Shown here piece after piece: positions 38,604 through 48,631 of a DNA stretch of 64,000 nt. The DNA is taken from contig NZ_CP050191.1 in NCBI RefSeq assembly GCF_011745145.1, positions 2,743,054-2,807,053 on the forward strand. Direction: 5' to 3'. The DNA comes from Mycobacterium sp. DL440 (GTDB lineage Bacteria; Actinomycetota; Actinomycetes; Mycobacteriales; Mycobacteriaceae). Each line of letters opens with the position of its first letter. Positions within the stretch are counted from its first letter, which is position 1. Made by a program: the position numbers and the translations under genes. The notes under the pieces were generated by a model. That model had not been told where the DNA came from. It worked only from the letters and a program-made list of their open reading frames with translations, and searched no databases.

Positions 38604-39682
38604 CAGGCCCCGACTGCGGTGAGCCACTCGCTGTAGAACAGGGCCACACCCAGACCACAGGCGATCGCCGTCAGCAGCCAGAACCGGATGATGACGGTCG
38701 TCTCGGCCCAACCCACCAGCTCGAAATGGTGATGGAACGGGGCCATCCGGAACACGCGGCGGCCCGTGGTACGGAACGCCAGGATCTGCACCACCACCGA
38801 CGTCACCTCGGCCACGAACAGTGCGCCCAGAACGACCGCGAGGATCTCCGTGCGACTGGTCACCGAAAGCCCGGCGATGATGCCGCCCAAAGCGAGCGAG
38901 CCGGTGTCCCCCATGAAGATCTTGGCCGGCGCGGCGTTCCACCACAGGAAGCCGATACACGCGCCCGCGGTCGCGGCCGCGATGATCGCCAGGTCCAACG
39001 GGTCACGCACGTTGTAGCAGCCCAGACCCGGTGCCGTGGCGCAGGCATTGCGGTACTGCCAGAAGGTGATCAGGACGTAGGCCGCGGTCACCATCGCCAT
39101 CGCGCCGGCCGCCAACCCGTCCAGACCGTCGGTGAAGTTCACCGCATTCGACCAGGCACTCACGATCACCACGCAGAACAACACGAAGACCCACGACGCC
39201 AGCGTCACCGTGGCGATCTCGCGGACATAGGACAGCTCGGGGCTGCCTGGGGTCAGCCCGTCACCGTTGCGGAACTGCAGGGCCAGCACGCCGAACAGCA
39301 CCGCGGCGGTCAGCTGGCCGACGGTCTTGGCGGTCTTGTTCAGGCCCAGGTTGCGCGAACGACGCAGCTTGATGAGGTCGTCGACGAAGCCCACCAGGCC
39401 GAGCATCGTGGCCAGCCCCAACACCAACAGCCCCGAGGCCGACGGACCGTCACCGCCCAGCGCCACCCCGACCAGATGGGTGCCCAGGTAGCCCGCCCAG
39501 ATGCCGGCGACGATCGCCACGCCGCCCATCGACGGCGTCCCGCGCTTCTTGGCGTGGCTGGCCGGGCCGTCCTCACGGATCTCGTGCCCCAGCCCGCGCT
39601 TGGTGAACAGCCGGACCAGTGCCGGGGTGAGCAGGATCGAGACCGTCAGTGCGATACCGACGGCGATGAGAATGAGCTTCAT
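38603..39682 (-). CDS. mraY: Phospho-MurNAc-pentapeptide transferase MraY (MurX)
   Basis: 359 residues with about ten membrane helices. Catalytic aspartates lie in '[14 protein letters not shown]' (the DD motif) and '[12 protein letters not shown]'; '[12 protein letters not shown]' and the His-rich '[11 protein letters not shown]' loop complete the active site. It transfers phospho-MurNAc-pentapeptide to decaprenyl phosphate to make lipid I and is the target of many natural nucleoside antibiotics. It overlaps murF at its start (4 nt) and murD at its end. Confidence 0.99.
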   Translation of the reverse strand: MKLILIAVGIALTVSILLTPALVRLFTKRGLGHEIREDGPASHAKKRGTPSMGGVAIVAGIWAGYLGTHLVGVALGGDGPSASGLLVLGLATMLGLVGFVDDLIKLRRSRNLGLNKTAKTVGQLTAAVLFGVLALQFRNGDGLTPGSPELSYVREIATVTLASWVFVLFCVVIVSAWSNAVNFTDGLDGLAAGAMAMVTAAYVLITFWQYRNACATAPGLGCYNVRDPLDLAIIAAATAGACIGFLWWNAAPAKIFMGDTGSLALGGIIAGLSVTSRTEILAVVLGALFVAEVTSVVVQILAFRTTGRRVFRMAPFHHHFELVGWAETTVIIRFWLLTAIACGLGVALFYSEWLTAVGA

Positions 39683-41217
39683 CGGTCGGCGTTCCCCATT
39701 TCCGCAACCAGCGCATCGGCCAGCGCACCCAACCCCACCGAGTTGGATGCCTTCACCAGCACCACATCCCCGGGCTCCAGCTCAGCCTGCAGCAGGGCCA
39801 GCGCGGCATCGGCGTCTTCGACCATCGTGGACTCAGATCCCCACGAACCCTCCATCACCGCGCCGTGGTGCATGGCGTTCATAGTCCTCCCGGTTCCGAC
39901 GACGATTAACCGAGACACATCTAAGCGCACCGCGAACCGTCCGATGGCGTCGTGCTCGGTTATCGCGTCGTCACCGAGTTCGGCCATCTCGCCCAACACG
40001 GCCCAGCTGCGCCGCTTGCCGTGCAGGTCACCGGTGGGTTCACCGGAGCTCTGGCGGGCCATCCAGGCCAGCGCCTTGAGTCCGGCGCGCATCGAATCGG
40101 GGTTGGCGTTGTAGGCGTCATTGATCACCGTCACACCGTCGGCGCGGGTACCGACCTGCATCCGGTGCCGCGAGACGGGGCCTGCGCCCGCCAACGCCGT
40201 CGCCACCTGGTCCAGGCCGGCGCCGCACTGCAGCGCGACCGCGGCCGCACACAACGCATTGCCGACCTGGTGATCGCCGTGCACCGCGAGTGCCACCTCT
40301 GTTTCCCGACCGGCCGACCCGCTACCCGCGTGCAGGGTGAACCGCGGGCGGGCCAGTTCATCGAGGGCCACCGGGCCGGCCCACACGTCGACCTCGGAAC
40401 CCGGCTCGCGTGACACCCGCACGACACGGGCGGCGGTCTTACCGGCCATGGCCGAGACCGCGGTGTCGTCGACGTTGAGGATCACCACACCCGAGGCCGG
40501 AACAGCTTGCGGCAACTCGGCTTTGGTATTCGCAATCGCCTCGCGCGAGCCGAACTCACCGAGGTGCGCGGTGCCGACGTTGAGCACCACCGCGATCTGC
40601 GGCGGGGCGATGGCCGCGAGGGCGGCGATATTCCCGGGATGCCGCGCCGACATCTCCAGGATCAGGTAATCGGTCTCGGGTGTCGCACGCAGCACGGTCC
40701 ACGGATGACCGAGCTCGTTGTTGAACGAGCCCGGCGGCGCAATCACCTGCCCGAGCGGGTCCAGTACCGCGGCCAGCAGATCTTTGGTCGAGGTCTTGCC
40801 CGAGGAACCCGTCACCCCGATGATCGTCAGCCCCTCGGCGACCAGCTCGACGGCCACCGCGGCCGCGAGTTTGGCCAGCGCGGCCAGGACCGCCGCGCCG
40901 GAGCCATCAGTGTCGAATTCCAAAGCGCCAGAAGCGGTGTCGGCCGCCCCCGGGTCAGGCGAAACGATGATCGCGGGCACCCCGACTGGGCGCGCGGCCA
41001 GCACCACGGCGGCTCCGGATGCCACCGCCGCCGCCGCGAAGTCATGGCCGTCGGATCGGGCGCCCGGCAGCGCCAGGAACAATCCGCCGGGGCCGATCGC
41101 GCGGGAGTCGAATTCGACGGTGCCCGTGACGGTCGTGGCGGCCGCGTCTTCGGCGGTGATGTCGGCCAACTCACCGCCGACGATCTCGGCGATCCTGGCG
41201 ATGGTCATCTCGATCAC
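39679..41217 (-). CDS. murF: UDP-MurNAc-tripeptide--D-Ala-D-Ala ligase MurF
   Basis: 512 residues. The P-loop is '[19 protein letters not shown]', followed by '[13 protein letters not shown]' and the C-terminal motif '[16 protein letters not shown]', characteristic of MurF. It completes the UDP-MurNAc-pentapeptide. The GTG start overlaps the murE stop by 4 nt; an ATG three codons in is an alternative. Length is usual. Confidence 0.98.
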   Translation of the reverse strand: MIEMTIARIAEIVGGELADITAEDAAATTVTGTVEFDSRAIGPGGLFLALPGARSDGHDFAAAAVASGAAVVLAARPVGVPAIIVSPDPGAADTASGALEFDTDGSGAAVLAALAKLAAAVAVELVAEGLTIIGVTGSSGKTSTKDLLAAVLDPLGQVIAPPGSFNNELGHPWTVLRATPETDYLILEMSARHPGNIAALAAIAPPQIAVVLNVGTAHLGEFGSREAIANTKAELPQAVPASGVVILNVDDTAVSAMAGKTAARVVRVSREPGSEVDVWAGPVALDELARPRFTLHAGSGSAGRETEVALAVHGDHQVGNALCAAAVALQCGAGLDQVATALAGAGPVSRHRMQVGTRADGVTVINDAYNANPDSMRAGLKALAWMARQSSGEPTGDLHGKRRSWAVLGEMAELGDDAITEHDAIGRFAVRLDVSRLIVVGTGRTMNAMHHGAVMEGSWGSESTMVEDADAALALLQAELEPGDVVLVKASNSVGLGALADALVAEMGNADR

Positions 41218-42755
41218 GTGCCCGGCTCCCCTTCCTTGAGTGCCTCCAACGCCGCCGCCAACTCCTCACGGTCATCGAACGGCCGGGTGTGGCCGCCACC
41301 GGTCTGGCCGCTCTCGTGCCCCTTGCCGGCGATCAGCACGATGTCGCCGGGCCCGGCCCAGGCCACCGCATGGTCGATGGCCGCCCGCCGATCGCCGACC
41401 TCCACGACCTCGGCGCCCGCCTGCGCTTCGGCGGCCCCGGCCATGATCGCCGCGCGGATCAGTGCGGGGTCCTCGTCGCGGGGATTGTCATCGGTGACGA
41501 CGACGAGATCAGCCAGTTCGGCCGCGACCCGCCCCATCGGAGCTCGCTTGCCCGTATCCCGGTTGCCGCCCGCCCCGAACACCACCCCGATGCGACCCGG
41601 CCCGGAACCCCTCAATGTCTCCAGGACGGCCTGCAGAGCCCCGGGCTTGTGCGCGTAATCGACCAGTGCCAAGAACTGCTGTCCGCGGTCGATCGGCTGC
41701 AGCCGCCCCGGCACGGTCGCCGTCCGCAGTCCCGGGGCTGCCTGCTCGGGCGACACCCCGGCCCCGTCCAGCAGTGCGATCGCCAGCGACGCATTGGCGA
41801 CGTTGTAGGCACCGGTCAGCCCGATCCGAAGCTCGTGGGCCACCCCGGCCGGGTCGACGAGGGTGAACTCCTGGGACCCGACGCCGACCGCCGAGACATT
41901 GCGCACCTGCCAGTCCGCCGACGCTCCCGCGGCACTCACGGTCGTCACCTTCTCGGCACGGGCCGCCATCGCCGCGCCCGCATCGTCGTCGACACAGATC
42001 ACCGCGGCGGCGGCGTGGTTGCGCGACCCGGGATCGAACAGGCGGGCCTTGGCCTCGAAGTAGTCCTGCATCGTCGGATGGAAATCCAGGTGGTCGCGCG
42101 ACAGGTTGGTGAACCCGCCGAGCGCGAAAACGATCCCGTCGACCCGGCCCAGTGTCAGCGCATGGCTCGACACCTCCATCACCACGGTGTCGACACCCCT
42201 TTCGACCATCACGGCCAGCAACGCCTGAAGATCCGGCGCCTCGGGCGTGGTCAGAGCGCTCGGCAGATCGCGTCCGGCGATGCGCACGCCCACGGTGCCG
42301 ATCAGTCCGGCCACGCGGCCGGCAGCCCGAAGCCCCGCCTCGGCGAGATACGTCGTGGTGGTCTTACCCGAGGTTCCCGTCACCCCGATGACCGTCAACC
42401 GCTCCGACGGACGCCCGTACACCTCGGCCGCCACCTCACCGAGCACCGAGCGAGGGTCGGGATGGACCAGGACCGGGACGTCGAGGTCACCCAGATCGGC
42501 CGCGCCGGCAGCGTCGGTGAGCACCGCCGCCGCACCGGCGGCCACCGCGTCGGCCGCATAGCGCGCGCCGTGCACCGCCGATCCCGGCAGCGCGGCAAAC
42601 AGGTCCCCGGACCGGGCATCCTGGCCGCGCAGCGTCACTCCTGTCACCCGAAGTTCCGGCAGGGGATTTCCGGTGGCGGATACCGCTTGGACCTGTTCGG
42701 CGAGCGGCACGAGGTATTGGCCGGCGGGACGGTTGGGACGCAGCTTCATGGCCAT
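41214..42755 (-). CDS. murE: UDP-MurNAc-L-Ala-D-Glu--meso-DAP ligase MurE
   Basis: 513 residues. The P-loop is '[19 protein letters not shown]', '[15 protein letters not shown]' is present, and '[10 protein letters not shown]' carries the DNPR motif that marks meso-diaminopimelate specificity, as expected for mycobacterial peptidoglycan. The gap to pbpB upstream is only 52 nt. The extra genes found between them in M. tuberculosis (Rv2159c-Rv2162c, including a PE_PGRS gene) are absent here. Confidence 0.98.
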   Translation of the reverse strand: MAMKLRPNRPAGQYLVPLAEQVQAVSATGNPLPELRVTGVTLRGQDARSGDLFAALPGSAVHGARYAADAVAAGAAAVLTDAAGAADLGDLDVPVLVHPDPRSVLGEVAAEVYGRPSERLTVIGVTGTSGKTTTTYLAEAGLRAAGRVAGLIGTVGVRIAGRDLPSALTTPEAPDLQALLAVMVERGVDTVVMEVSSHALTLGRVDGIVFALGGFTNLSRDHLDFHPTMQDYFEAKARLFDPGSRNHAAAAVICVDDDAGAAMAARAEKVTTVSAAGASADWQVRNVSAVGVGSQEFTLVDPAGVAHELRIGLTGAYNVANASLAIALLDGAGVSPEQAAPGLRTATVPGRLQPIDRGQQFLALVDYAHKPGALQAVLETLRGSGPGRIGVVFGAGGNRDTGKRAPMGRVAAELADLVVVTDDNPRDEDPALIRAAIMAGAAEAQAGAEVVEVGDRRAAIDHAVAWAGPGDIVLIAGKGHESGQTGGGHTRPFDDREELAAALEALKEGEPGT

Positions 42756-42807
42756 GCCACAGTACCCATCTGCGGTCCACCGGCCGCACCACCCACAACT
42801 ATCGCGG

Positions 42808-44736
42808 TCAGGTCGCCTGCAGGGTCAAGCGCGGCCCCGGATCGGCCGACAACGGGACGTTGTGACGTTGCAGCAGCCACGAGGCGATGTTGTGGAACAG
42901 CGGCGCCGCCGAAGATCCCGGTGAGCCGTCCGCGGCGCGGTGCGGCGCGTCCATCATGATGCCGACGACATAGCGCGGATCATCGGCAGGCGCCATGCCG
43001 GCGAAGGTGATCCAGTAGACGTCGTCGTAGTAGCAGCCGCACGCCGGATTGATCTGCTGCGCCGTACCGGTCTTGCCGGCGATCTGGTAGCCCTCGACCG
43101 CGGCCTGCGGGCCAGTACCCTGCTGCGCACCCATGGGATCACGCTGCACGATGGCGCGGAACATGTTGCGTACCGTGCGGGCGGTCTCCGGTGTCACCAC
43201 CCGAACCCCTTCCGGCCGCGGCTCATCGGTCCGGGTGCCATCGGGCGCAATCGTGGACTTGATGATCCGCGGCGGCATGCGGACCCCGTCGTTGGCGATC
43301 GTCTGATACATCCCGGTCATCTGCAGCAGAGTCATCGAAAGACCCTGTCCGATAGGGAGGTTGGAGAACGAGCTACCCGACCACTGATCGATGGGCGGAA
43401 CCAGACCCGAACTCTCACCCGGTAGCCCGACGCCGGTGCGCTGACCGAGCCCGAACCGGCGGACCATGTCGTAGAACCGATCCGGACCCACACGCTGGGC
43501 CAACATCAGGGTACCGACGTTGGACGACTTCCCGAACACACCGGTCGTCGTGTACGGCATCACGCCGTGGTTCCACGCGTCGCGGACCGTGACGCCGCCC
43601 ATGTCGATCGAGCCGGGCACCTGCAGCACCTCGTCGGGATTGGCCAGACCGTACTCGATCGCGGCCGACGCCGTGATGATCTTGTTCACCGAGCCGGGCT
43701 CGAACGGTGAGGACACCGGTAGGTTGCCCATCTGCCGGCTGTCCTGCCGACCGAGGTCCTGGCTCGGGTCGAACGTGTTGTCGTTCGACATCGCCAGTAC
43801 CTCACCGGATTTCGCGTCGAGCACCACCGCCGAGACATTCTTGGCACCCGAGGCGTCCTTGGCCTGCTGCACCTGCTGCTGAACGTAGTACTGGATGTCG
43901 TCATCGAGGGTCAGCTGCACATTGGAGCCGTTGACCGCGTCGTGCCGGTTGCGGTAGCTGCCCGGGATCACCACACCGTCCGAACCCCGGTCGTAGGTGA
44001 CCGAACCGTCGGAGCCGGCCAACACCGCGTCGAGAGAATCCTCAAGTCCCAGCAAGCCGTGACCGTCCCAGTCGATGCCGCCGACGATGTTCGCGGCCAG
44101 CGATCCTCCCGGGTACTGACGCAGGTCCTGGCGCTCGGAACCGACTTCGGGGAACTTGTCCATGATGGCGCTGGCGATCGCGGGATCCACCGCGCGGGCC
44201 AGATAGACGAAAGTCTCGTTGCTTCGGAGCTTCTTGAGCACCGTCTTGGCGTCCGGCCGGTTGTCCAGCCGGGTGGCGATCTCCTTGGCAATGTCCGAGA
44301 GCCGGCGATCCGGATCCGGCGCCTCGCTGGATTTGGCCTTGGCCTCGGCGAGCTGTTTGCGGACCCGGACCGGCTGGAATGTCAGCGCTTTGGCCTCGAT
44401 GGTGAACGCCAGCTTGTCGTCATTGCGGTCGACGATGCTGCCTCGCATGGCCGGGTTCACGTCGGTGACCTTGAGCTGGCTGGCCGCCTCGGCGCGCAGC
44501 CCCGCGGCCCTGGGCACCTGGAGCGTGAACAGCTGCACTGCCGCGATCACCAACACTGCGAGCATGACCAGGTTCCCGGTGCGATGCCGGAACACGAAAG
44601 ATGAGCTGCGCAAACCTGTTTCGGTGGCGGCCACCCTGGTTCGGCGGTCCCGGGCCTCATGTCCGGGCCCCGGCGAGGCCTTCTTGGCCCGCTGCGGCTT
44701 GGGCGACTGACCCTGACGGCCCGGGCGGCGGCTCAT
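42808..44736 (-). CDS. pbpB: Penicillin-binding protein PbpB (FtsI, class B transpeptidase)
   Basis: 642 residues. A basic cytoplasmic start and one membrane helix at about 50-70 ('[16 protein letters not shown]') precede the class B N-terminal dimerisation domain. The transpeptidase domain has active-site Ser349-x-x-Lys352 ('GSVNK'), the SxN motif in 'GKSSNVGTL' and 'KTGTAQQ'. It crosslinks septal peptidoglycan with FtsW. A short loop '[14 protein letters not shown]' holds two close cysteines. The start overlaps the stop of the FtsL-like gene by 4 nt. It corresponds to Rv2163c. Confidence 0.98.
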   Translation of the reverse strand: MSRRPGRQGQSPKPQRAKKASPGPGHEARDRRTRVAATETGLRSSSFVFRHRTGNLVMLAVLVIAAVQLFTLQVPRAAGLRAEAASQLKVTDVNPAMRGSIVDRNDDKLAFTIEAKALTFQPVRVRKQLAEAKAKSSEAPDPDRRLSDIAKEIATRLDNRPDAKTVLKKLRSNETFVYLARAVDPAIASAIMDKFPEVGSERQDLRQYPGGSLAANIVGGIDWDGHGLLGLEDSLDAVLAGSDGSVTYDRGSDGVVIPGSYRNRHDAVNGSNVQLTLDDDIQYYVQQQVQQAKDASGAKNVSAVVLDAKSGEVLAMSNDNTFDPSQDLGRQDSRQMGNLPVSSPFEPGSVNKIITASAAIEYGLANPDEVLQVPGSIDMGGVTVRDAWNHGVMPYTTTGVFGKSSNVGTLMLAQRVGPDRFYDMVRRFGLGQRTGVGLPGESSGLVPPIDQWSGSSFSNLPIGQGLSMTLLQMTGMYQTIANDGVRMPPRIIKSTIAPDGTRTDEPRPEGVRVVTPETARTVRNMFRAIVQRDPMGAQQGTGPQAAVEGYQIAGKTGTAQQINPACGCYYDDVYWITFAGMAPADDPRYVVGIMMDAPHRAADGSPGSSAAPLFHNIASWLLQRHNVPLSADPGPRLTLQAT

Positions 44737-45197
44737 ACGGCCGGCGCCTGCGCGTTGACGCCGGCAGCCGGAACATGTGCCGCGGGGGCCGCCGGTGGGC
44801 TGAATTGCTCCAGCGGAACGACGGGGCCCGGGGCGGGGGCGGCCAGCGCCTGCGCCTGCGCGGCCGGTCCCGGAGCGGCCGGTCCCGGCAGGACCGGTCC
44901 GGGCGCGGTCGGCACACCGGCGGTGGGCACGTGCGTCGGATCAGTGACCTGTTGTGGTGCGAGTTGAGCGGGATCAACCGGCGCGGGCGGCGCCAAGGGG
45001 ACCGGAGCCGGAGCCGCGAGCACGTTCGGTGCCGGCGCGGGTCCCGGCAGGACCGGCCCGGGCACCGGCGGTACGGCTCCCGGCACGCCATGGGGTGCGT
45101 CGGCCTGCGGGACCGGGATGCCCGGAACGGCAGGAGAACCCGGGCGCGGCGCCCGCACCGTCAGCTCCCGCGGATCGACCACCCGCGGGGCCGGGGG
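44733..45197 (-). CDS. FtsL-like proline-rich protein, 3' part (gene split by adapter)
   Basis: The C-terminal part, rich in Pro, Ala, Gly and Val ('GPVLPGPAAPGPAAQAQALA'), of the gene whose 5' part lies at 45284-45963. It ends 4 nt inside pbpB. The apparent start of this frame (MYNRQ...) lies in adapter sequence and is not real; genuine coding begins at about 'PPAPRVVDPRELTV'. Long Pro/Ala-rich tails are known for the mycobacterial Rv2164c family. The two parts are in different frames; removing an 85- or 88-nt insert would restore one frame, 86 would not. Some true sequence may also be missing. Confidence 0.8.
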   Translation of the reverse strand, partial: PPAPRVVDPRELTVRAPRPGSPAVPGIPVPQADAPHGVPGAVPPVPGPVLPGPAPAPNVLAAPAPVPLAPPAPVDPAQLAPQQVTDPTHVPTAGVPTAPGPVLPGPAAPGPAAQAQALAAPAPGPVVPLEQFSPPAAPAAHVPAAGVNAQAPAV

Positions 45198-45283
45198 CTG
45201 TCGATTATACACATCTCCGAGCCCACGACACTAAGCAGGACATCGTATGCCGTCGTCTGCTTGAAAAAACAAAAGAGAAACAA
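45198..45283. other. Illumina Nextera adapter sequence left in the assembly
   Basis: Read on the plus strand, 45198-45216 is the 19-base Nextera mosaic end with two mismatches (CTGTC..TTATACACATCT). Next come the CCGAGCCCACGA.AC linker, an 8-base index-like stretch at 45232-45239, and the flow-cell end A..TCGTATGCCGTC.TCTGCTTG at 45240-45263. A run of A and an A-rich tail follow to about 45283. The order and spacing match the i7-side adapter read through from an insert. This is not genomic DNA. Confidence 0.96.
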
Positions 45284-45963
45284 GCGACCGAGCCATCGGT
45301 GTTCAACGGGGGCGGCGGCACCCCTTCGGCCGGCTTGGGGGTCCCGACGACAGTCCAGTTGCCCGCTGCGTCCTGCACCAGGTGTGCGGTATCGCGCGAC
45401 GGGATCATTCCCAGATTGCGGGCAGACTCGGCCAGCGCCGGTGCGGCCTGCGCCTCGAGCACATCGCGCTCCAGCGCCTCTTTCTGTTGCAACAGACCCT
45501 GATTGACCTGGCGGGCATGGCCCAACTGGTAGGACCGCTCGGCCGAACCGGTCGACAGCCACAGCGTGACCGCAAGTCCCAGACCCAGTGCCGCGATCAC
45601 CAACACAACGAACGGCACACGGGAGACCAGGACGCGGGGGTTCAGCTCGATCGAGGCCAGCCGGACCAGCAGACGTTCCCGGAGCCGAACGCGCAGTGGC
45701 GGACGGACAACCTTGGGAGCCTTGGCTTTACGAGCCTTCGCCCGCGCTTTTGCCTGGCTGGCACTCTTGGGCCGGGCCGGCCGGGTACCCGGCCGCTGAA
45801 TCGGCCCGGCACTCGGTGCCGTACGCGCGGGTCGCTGCTCGGAACCCGGCCGGCGCTTGCGCGGCGGGGCCTGATCGGTGCGCCGCCCACCACCTCGGGC
45901 CGGTTGACGCACCGGACGCCTGCGGTCTGCCTCGCGCAGCTGTTCGGGTCGCTTGACCTTCAT
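45284..45963 (-). CDS. FtsL-like membrane protein, 5' part (Rv2164c family, gene split by adapter)
   Basis: A basic, disordered cytoplasmic N-terminus of about 120 residues ([20 protein letters not shown]). One membrane helix follows at about 125-145 ('[20 protein letters not shown]'), then a short coiled coil ('[20 protein letters not shown]') and '[14 protein letters not shown]'. This is the FtsL layout: a bitopic division protein working with FtsQ and a DivIC partner to activate FtsW-PbpB. Its ATG overlaps the rsmH stop. The reliable part ends near '[14 protein letters not shown]'; the predicted residues beyond (FSSRRRHT and after) are adapter translation. It joins the piece at 44733-45197. 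Confidence 0.85.
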
Positions 45964-47147
45964 GAGTTGCCCCCTTCCCCAACCTTTTCCAGTGCCCGCA
46001 GCCGCACCGGAGCGCTACGCGGATTGCGATCGATCTCACTTTGGCGGGCCTTCTCGGCGCCGCGGGTCAACGTGACGAATTCGGGTTCATGGCCGGGCAG
46101 TTCGATGGGTAGGCCGGGCGGGGTCCGCGATGCCGTGGCAGCAGCGAACGCCTGCTTGACGATCCGGTCCTCGAGTGACTGATACGACATCACCACGATC
46201 CGTCCGCCGTCGGTCAGCGCGGCGAGCGCGGCAGGCAACGCGGCGCGCAGCGAATCCAGTTCGCCGTTGACCGCGACCCGCAGCGCCTGGAAGGTGCGCT
46301 TACCCGGATGCCCCCCGGTACGGCGGGCCGGTGCCGGGATCGCCTCGTAGAGCAGTTCCACCAGTTCACCGGTGGTGGAAAACGGTTGCTGCGCACGCCG
46401 TTTGACGACCTTGTCGGCTATCCGGCCGGCGAAGCGCTCGTCGCCGAAATCGCGCAGAATCCGCGCGATCGACTTGGTGTCGTAGGTGTTGAGGATGTCC
46501 GCGGCCGTCAGCGGTGCATCGGGATCCATCCTCATGTCCAGCGGCGCGTCGGTGGAGTAGGAGAAGCCGCGCTCGGTCTGATCGAGCTGCATCGAGGACA
46601 CCCCGAGGTCGAACAGCACACCGTCGATCTGGGTGAAGCCGGATTCCGCTATCGCCCCGGCGATTCCGTCATAACGGGTCCGCACCGGTCGCATCCGGTC
46701 GCCGAACGGCGCCAGGCGGGCACCGGCGATGCCGAGCGCATTGGGGTCACGGTCCAGGCCGATCACCCGCAGACCGGGAAACTCGGTCAGGAAGCGTTCG
46801 GAATGGCCGCCCGCGCCGAGCGTGGCGTCCACCAGCACTGCGTCGGTGCCGTCCTGGTGGTGACGGGTGAGCGCGGGGGCCAGCAGCTCGACACAGCGGT
46901 CGAGCAGAACCGGGATGTGACCGTGGCCCTGGGAGTCGGACCGATCTGGGGAATCTGGCACCGCTGAAACACCTCCGCTCGGAATGGCCCCTGCACCGGG
47001 GTCTCTGTCCGAATTAACGGACCTGGCGTTGGGGAAGTACGCCAGGGCCAATTCGGGCAGAGGCCTCGCTGCACGGGCTAAGTCCAGGCCGGCCGCCGGT
47101 TGACGGGCCGTATCAGGGGCACCATCAGAGAACGTCGCGAGTCTCAT
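45960..47147 (-). CDS. rsmH: 16S rRNA (cytosine1402-N4)-methyltransferase RsmH
   Basis: 395 residues. The SAM-binding core is '[16 protein letters not shown]' followed by '[15 protein letters not shown]' and 'GLDRDPNAL', then '[20 protein letters not shown]' and 'ERIVKQAF'-type C-terminal motifs. It methylates C1402 of 16S rRNA. An N-terminal extension of about 70 residues includes '[17 protein letters not shown]', which I recall from the M. tuberculosis homologue Rv2165c; it supports the ATG at 47147, 23 nt inside mraZ. No ribosome site is seen there, so translation is probably coupled. The stop overlaps the FtsL-like start. Confidence 0.94.
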   Translation of the reverse strand: MRLATFSDGAPDTARQPAAGLDLARAARPLPELALAYFPNARSVNSDRDPGAGAIPSGGVSAVPDSPDRSDSQGHGHIPVLLDRCVELLAPALTRHHQDGTDAVLVDATLGAGGHSERFLTEFPGLRVIGLDRDPNALGIAGARLAPFGDRMRPVRTRYDGIAGAIAESGFTQIDGVLFDLGVSSMQLDQTERGFSYSTDAPLDMRMDPDAPLTAADILNTYDTKSIARILRDFGDERFAGRIADKVVKRRAQQPFSTTGELVELLYEAIPAPARRTGGHPGKRTFQALRVAVNGELDSLRAALPAALAALTDGGRIVVMSYQSLEDRIVKQAFAAATASRTPPGLPIELPGHEPEFVTLTRGAEKARQSEIDRNPRSAPVRLRALEKVGEGGNS

Positions 47148-47553
47148 CAGTGGCCGCGGAGAAGTTTTCTTCGTGGGTCTGCTGGTACTCCTGCCACGCG
47201 TCGGCATCCCAGATCTCCAGGTAGTCGACCGACCCGATAACCACACATTCCTTGGACAGGTTTGCGTAGCGACGGTGATCCGCCGACAAGGTGATCCGAC
47301 CCTGGGTGTCCGGACGCTGTTCGTCTGCGGCCGCGGCGAACACCCGCAACTGCGCACGACGTTCCGGATGCGCCTTGGCCTCTTCCACCGCTTTGCGTGC
47401 GCGTTCCTCGAACTCGTCCCGCGGGTACACGGCCAGGCTGTGATCTTGACTCTTCGTGACCATCAACCCTCCTGCCAGTACGTCGCGGAACTTGGCGGGC
47501 AGCGTGAGCCGCCCTTTGTCGTCGAGCTTGGGCGTGTAGGTACCCAGAAACAT
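47125..47553 (-). CDS. mraZ: Transcriptional regulator MraZ
   Basis: 142 residues, two AbrB-like SpoVT repeats: '[20 protein letters not shown]' with 'KFRD', and '[18 protein letters not shown]'. The start is set by a GGGAGGTG ribosome site 5 nt upstream; longer in-frame starts would enter the operator region. MraZ binds repeated TGGGN-type boxes before its own gene and controls the dcw operon. Such an array is visible about 100 nt upstream. It corresponds to Rv2166c. Confidence 0.97.
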   Translation of the reverse strand: MFLGTYTPKLDDKGRLTLPAKFRDVLAGGLMVTKSQDHSLAVYPRDEFEERARKAVEEAKAHPERRAQLRVFAAAADEQRPDTQGRITLSADHRRYANLSKECVVIGSVDYLEIWDADAWQEYQQTHEENFSAATDETRDVL

Positions 47554-47653
47554 CTGGACACCTCCCGCCACCGGAGTTCGGATCCCGAGTCGCTTGTGAG
47601 ATCCAGGCCAGGCCTTCTGCCCTCCGAACGGGGTTCCGTTTTCCCCGTTGGCC

Positions 47654-47690
47654 GCCACTTTACCCCACGATCCCCCACTTTGCTCCATTT
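47654..47690 (-). promoter_or_regulatory. MraZ box array upstream of mraZ
   Basis: On the minus strand three GTGG(G/C)G repeats and one degenerate copy (ATGGAG) occur at an exact 10-bp period; the GTG/ATG triplets map to 47686-47688, 47676-47678, 47666-47668 and 47656-47658. Two copies have the AAAGTGG context. The period and core match known MraZ operators (GTGGGN with 5-nt spacers). The array lies about 100-135 nt before the mraZ ATG and probably overlaps its promoter. Confidence 0.8.
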
Positions 47691-47814
47691 AGTCCGCCAA
47701 GTTTGGGCGTTCTCCCCACCCAAGCCCCCCAGAACAGACCCCTCAGCGCGTCTTCGCACCCAAACCCGGGCCATAGAAACGGAGAAACCGCAGGTAGACA
47801 CCTGCGGTGAAAGA

Positions 47815-47830
47815 GTGGGGGGTTGTGGGG
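47815..47830 (+). promoter_or_regulatory. Second MraZ-box-like pair, opposite orientation
   Basis: GTGGGG occurs at 47815-47820 and again at 47825-47830 on the plus strand, again 10 bp apart. It lies about 265 nt upstream of mraZ and faces away from it. The match to the MraZ core is good, but two copies in GC-rich DNA could be chance. Confidence 0.4.
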
Positions 47831-47858
47831 TGAAATTCCCTGAGAATCTGCTGCGCTC

Positions 47859-47882
47859 CCCCACACAGCCCCACGGCCCCAC
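47859..47882 (-). promoter_or_regulatory. Third MraZ-box-like cluster
   Basis: On the minus strand GTGGGG-type cores with GTG at 47864-47862 and 47874-47872 are 10 bp apart; a further GTGGGG at 47882-47880 is 8 bp away. The orientation is the same as the main array. It may be an auxiliary operator or only local G-richness. Confidence 0.35.
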
Positions 47883-47950
47883 CCGGAGACCTGATCCGGC
47901 GTGTCGCTGGACATGCCCCCGACACCCGACCCGGGCACACGACAACGCAC

Positions 47951-47982
47951 AAAAAAAGGGGCAACCCGTTACGGGCTGCCCC
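47951..47982 (-). terminator. Intrinsic terminator after the DUF3040 gene
   Basis: On the minus strand a hairpin with stems GGGGCA/TGCCCC and CCCGT/ACGGG (11 bp with single-base bulges) is followed by seven T. It begins 18 nt after the DUF3040 stop and separates that gene from the mraZ operator region. Clear T-tract terminators are uncommon in mycobacteria. Confidence 0.88.
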
Positions 47983-48000
47983 CTGAATCCGTCTGACGGC

Positions 48001-48402
48001 TCAGTCGTCGAACCGGCGTCGGAATCGGTCTTCCATCCGAGTGGTGAAAGACCCGCCGCGCTGGCGACGCTGTCGCGGTGCATTGCCGGAACCCTGGGCC
48101 GCACGCCCCGGTCCACCGGTCACGCGCGGGCCCGTGATCGCGAACACCACGCCACCGAACATCACCACGAATCCCACCACCGACAGGATCGGGAACCCGC
48201 CGAGCATGGTGGCCTTCACGGCCACACCGATGACCAGCAGGGCCAGACCCACGATGAACAGCAACGCGCCCTGAAGCCGGCGCCGAGCCGATGGCGCGCG
48301 CAAGGTCCCACCACGAACGCTCGAGGCGAACTTGGGGTCCTCGGCATAGAGCGCGCTCTCGATCTGGTCGAGCATGCGCTGCTCATGATCGGAGAGTGGC
48401 AT
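48001..48402 (-). CDS. DUF3040 family membrane protein (Rv2169c-like)
   Basis: 133 residues from the ATG at 48402, set by AAGGAGG 7 nt upstream. The N-terminal 'MPLSDHEQRMLDQIESALYA' motif defines DUF3040. Two membrane helices follow at about 45-65 and 70-90, then an Arg/Gly/Gln-rich cytoplasmic tail. It is conserved next to mraZ in actinobacteria; the function is unknown, and a link to envelope or division is only suggested by position. It is transcribed as its own unit, ending in the terminator just downstream. Confidence 0.92.
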   Translation of the reverse strand: MPLSDHEQRMLDQIESALYAEDPKFASSVRGGTLRAPSARRRLQGALLFIVGLALLVIGVAVKATMLGGFPILSVVGFVVMFGGVVFAITGPRVTGGPGRAAQGSGNAPRQRRQRGGSFTTRMEDRFRRRFDD

Positions 48403-48631
48403 TCGTCCCTCCTTGCCGACGCCGCCGTCGCTTTTCAAGATTTCACGTGCCCGCAATCACGGGCACCTAACCCTAATGATACGAGGTCGATCCGAGCCGT
48501 ACCACCTTGTTCGCCGTCGATTGTAGGTCGTCGCGAGATAGCTCGGGTCGACGGGACCGACCGTCTCGCAGCCGGATAATGCTGAAGATAATGAGTTAGG
48601 CAGGACACCGGGCGGGCGAAAGGCGAAGGCA

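Noticed and set aside
45205..45283. Apparent novel C-terminus of the FtsL-like protein (CFSFVFSSRRRHT...) and new N-terminus MYNRQ
   Set aside because: Both are translations of Illumina adapter sequence, not genome.
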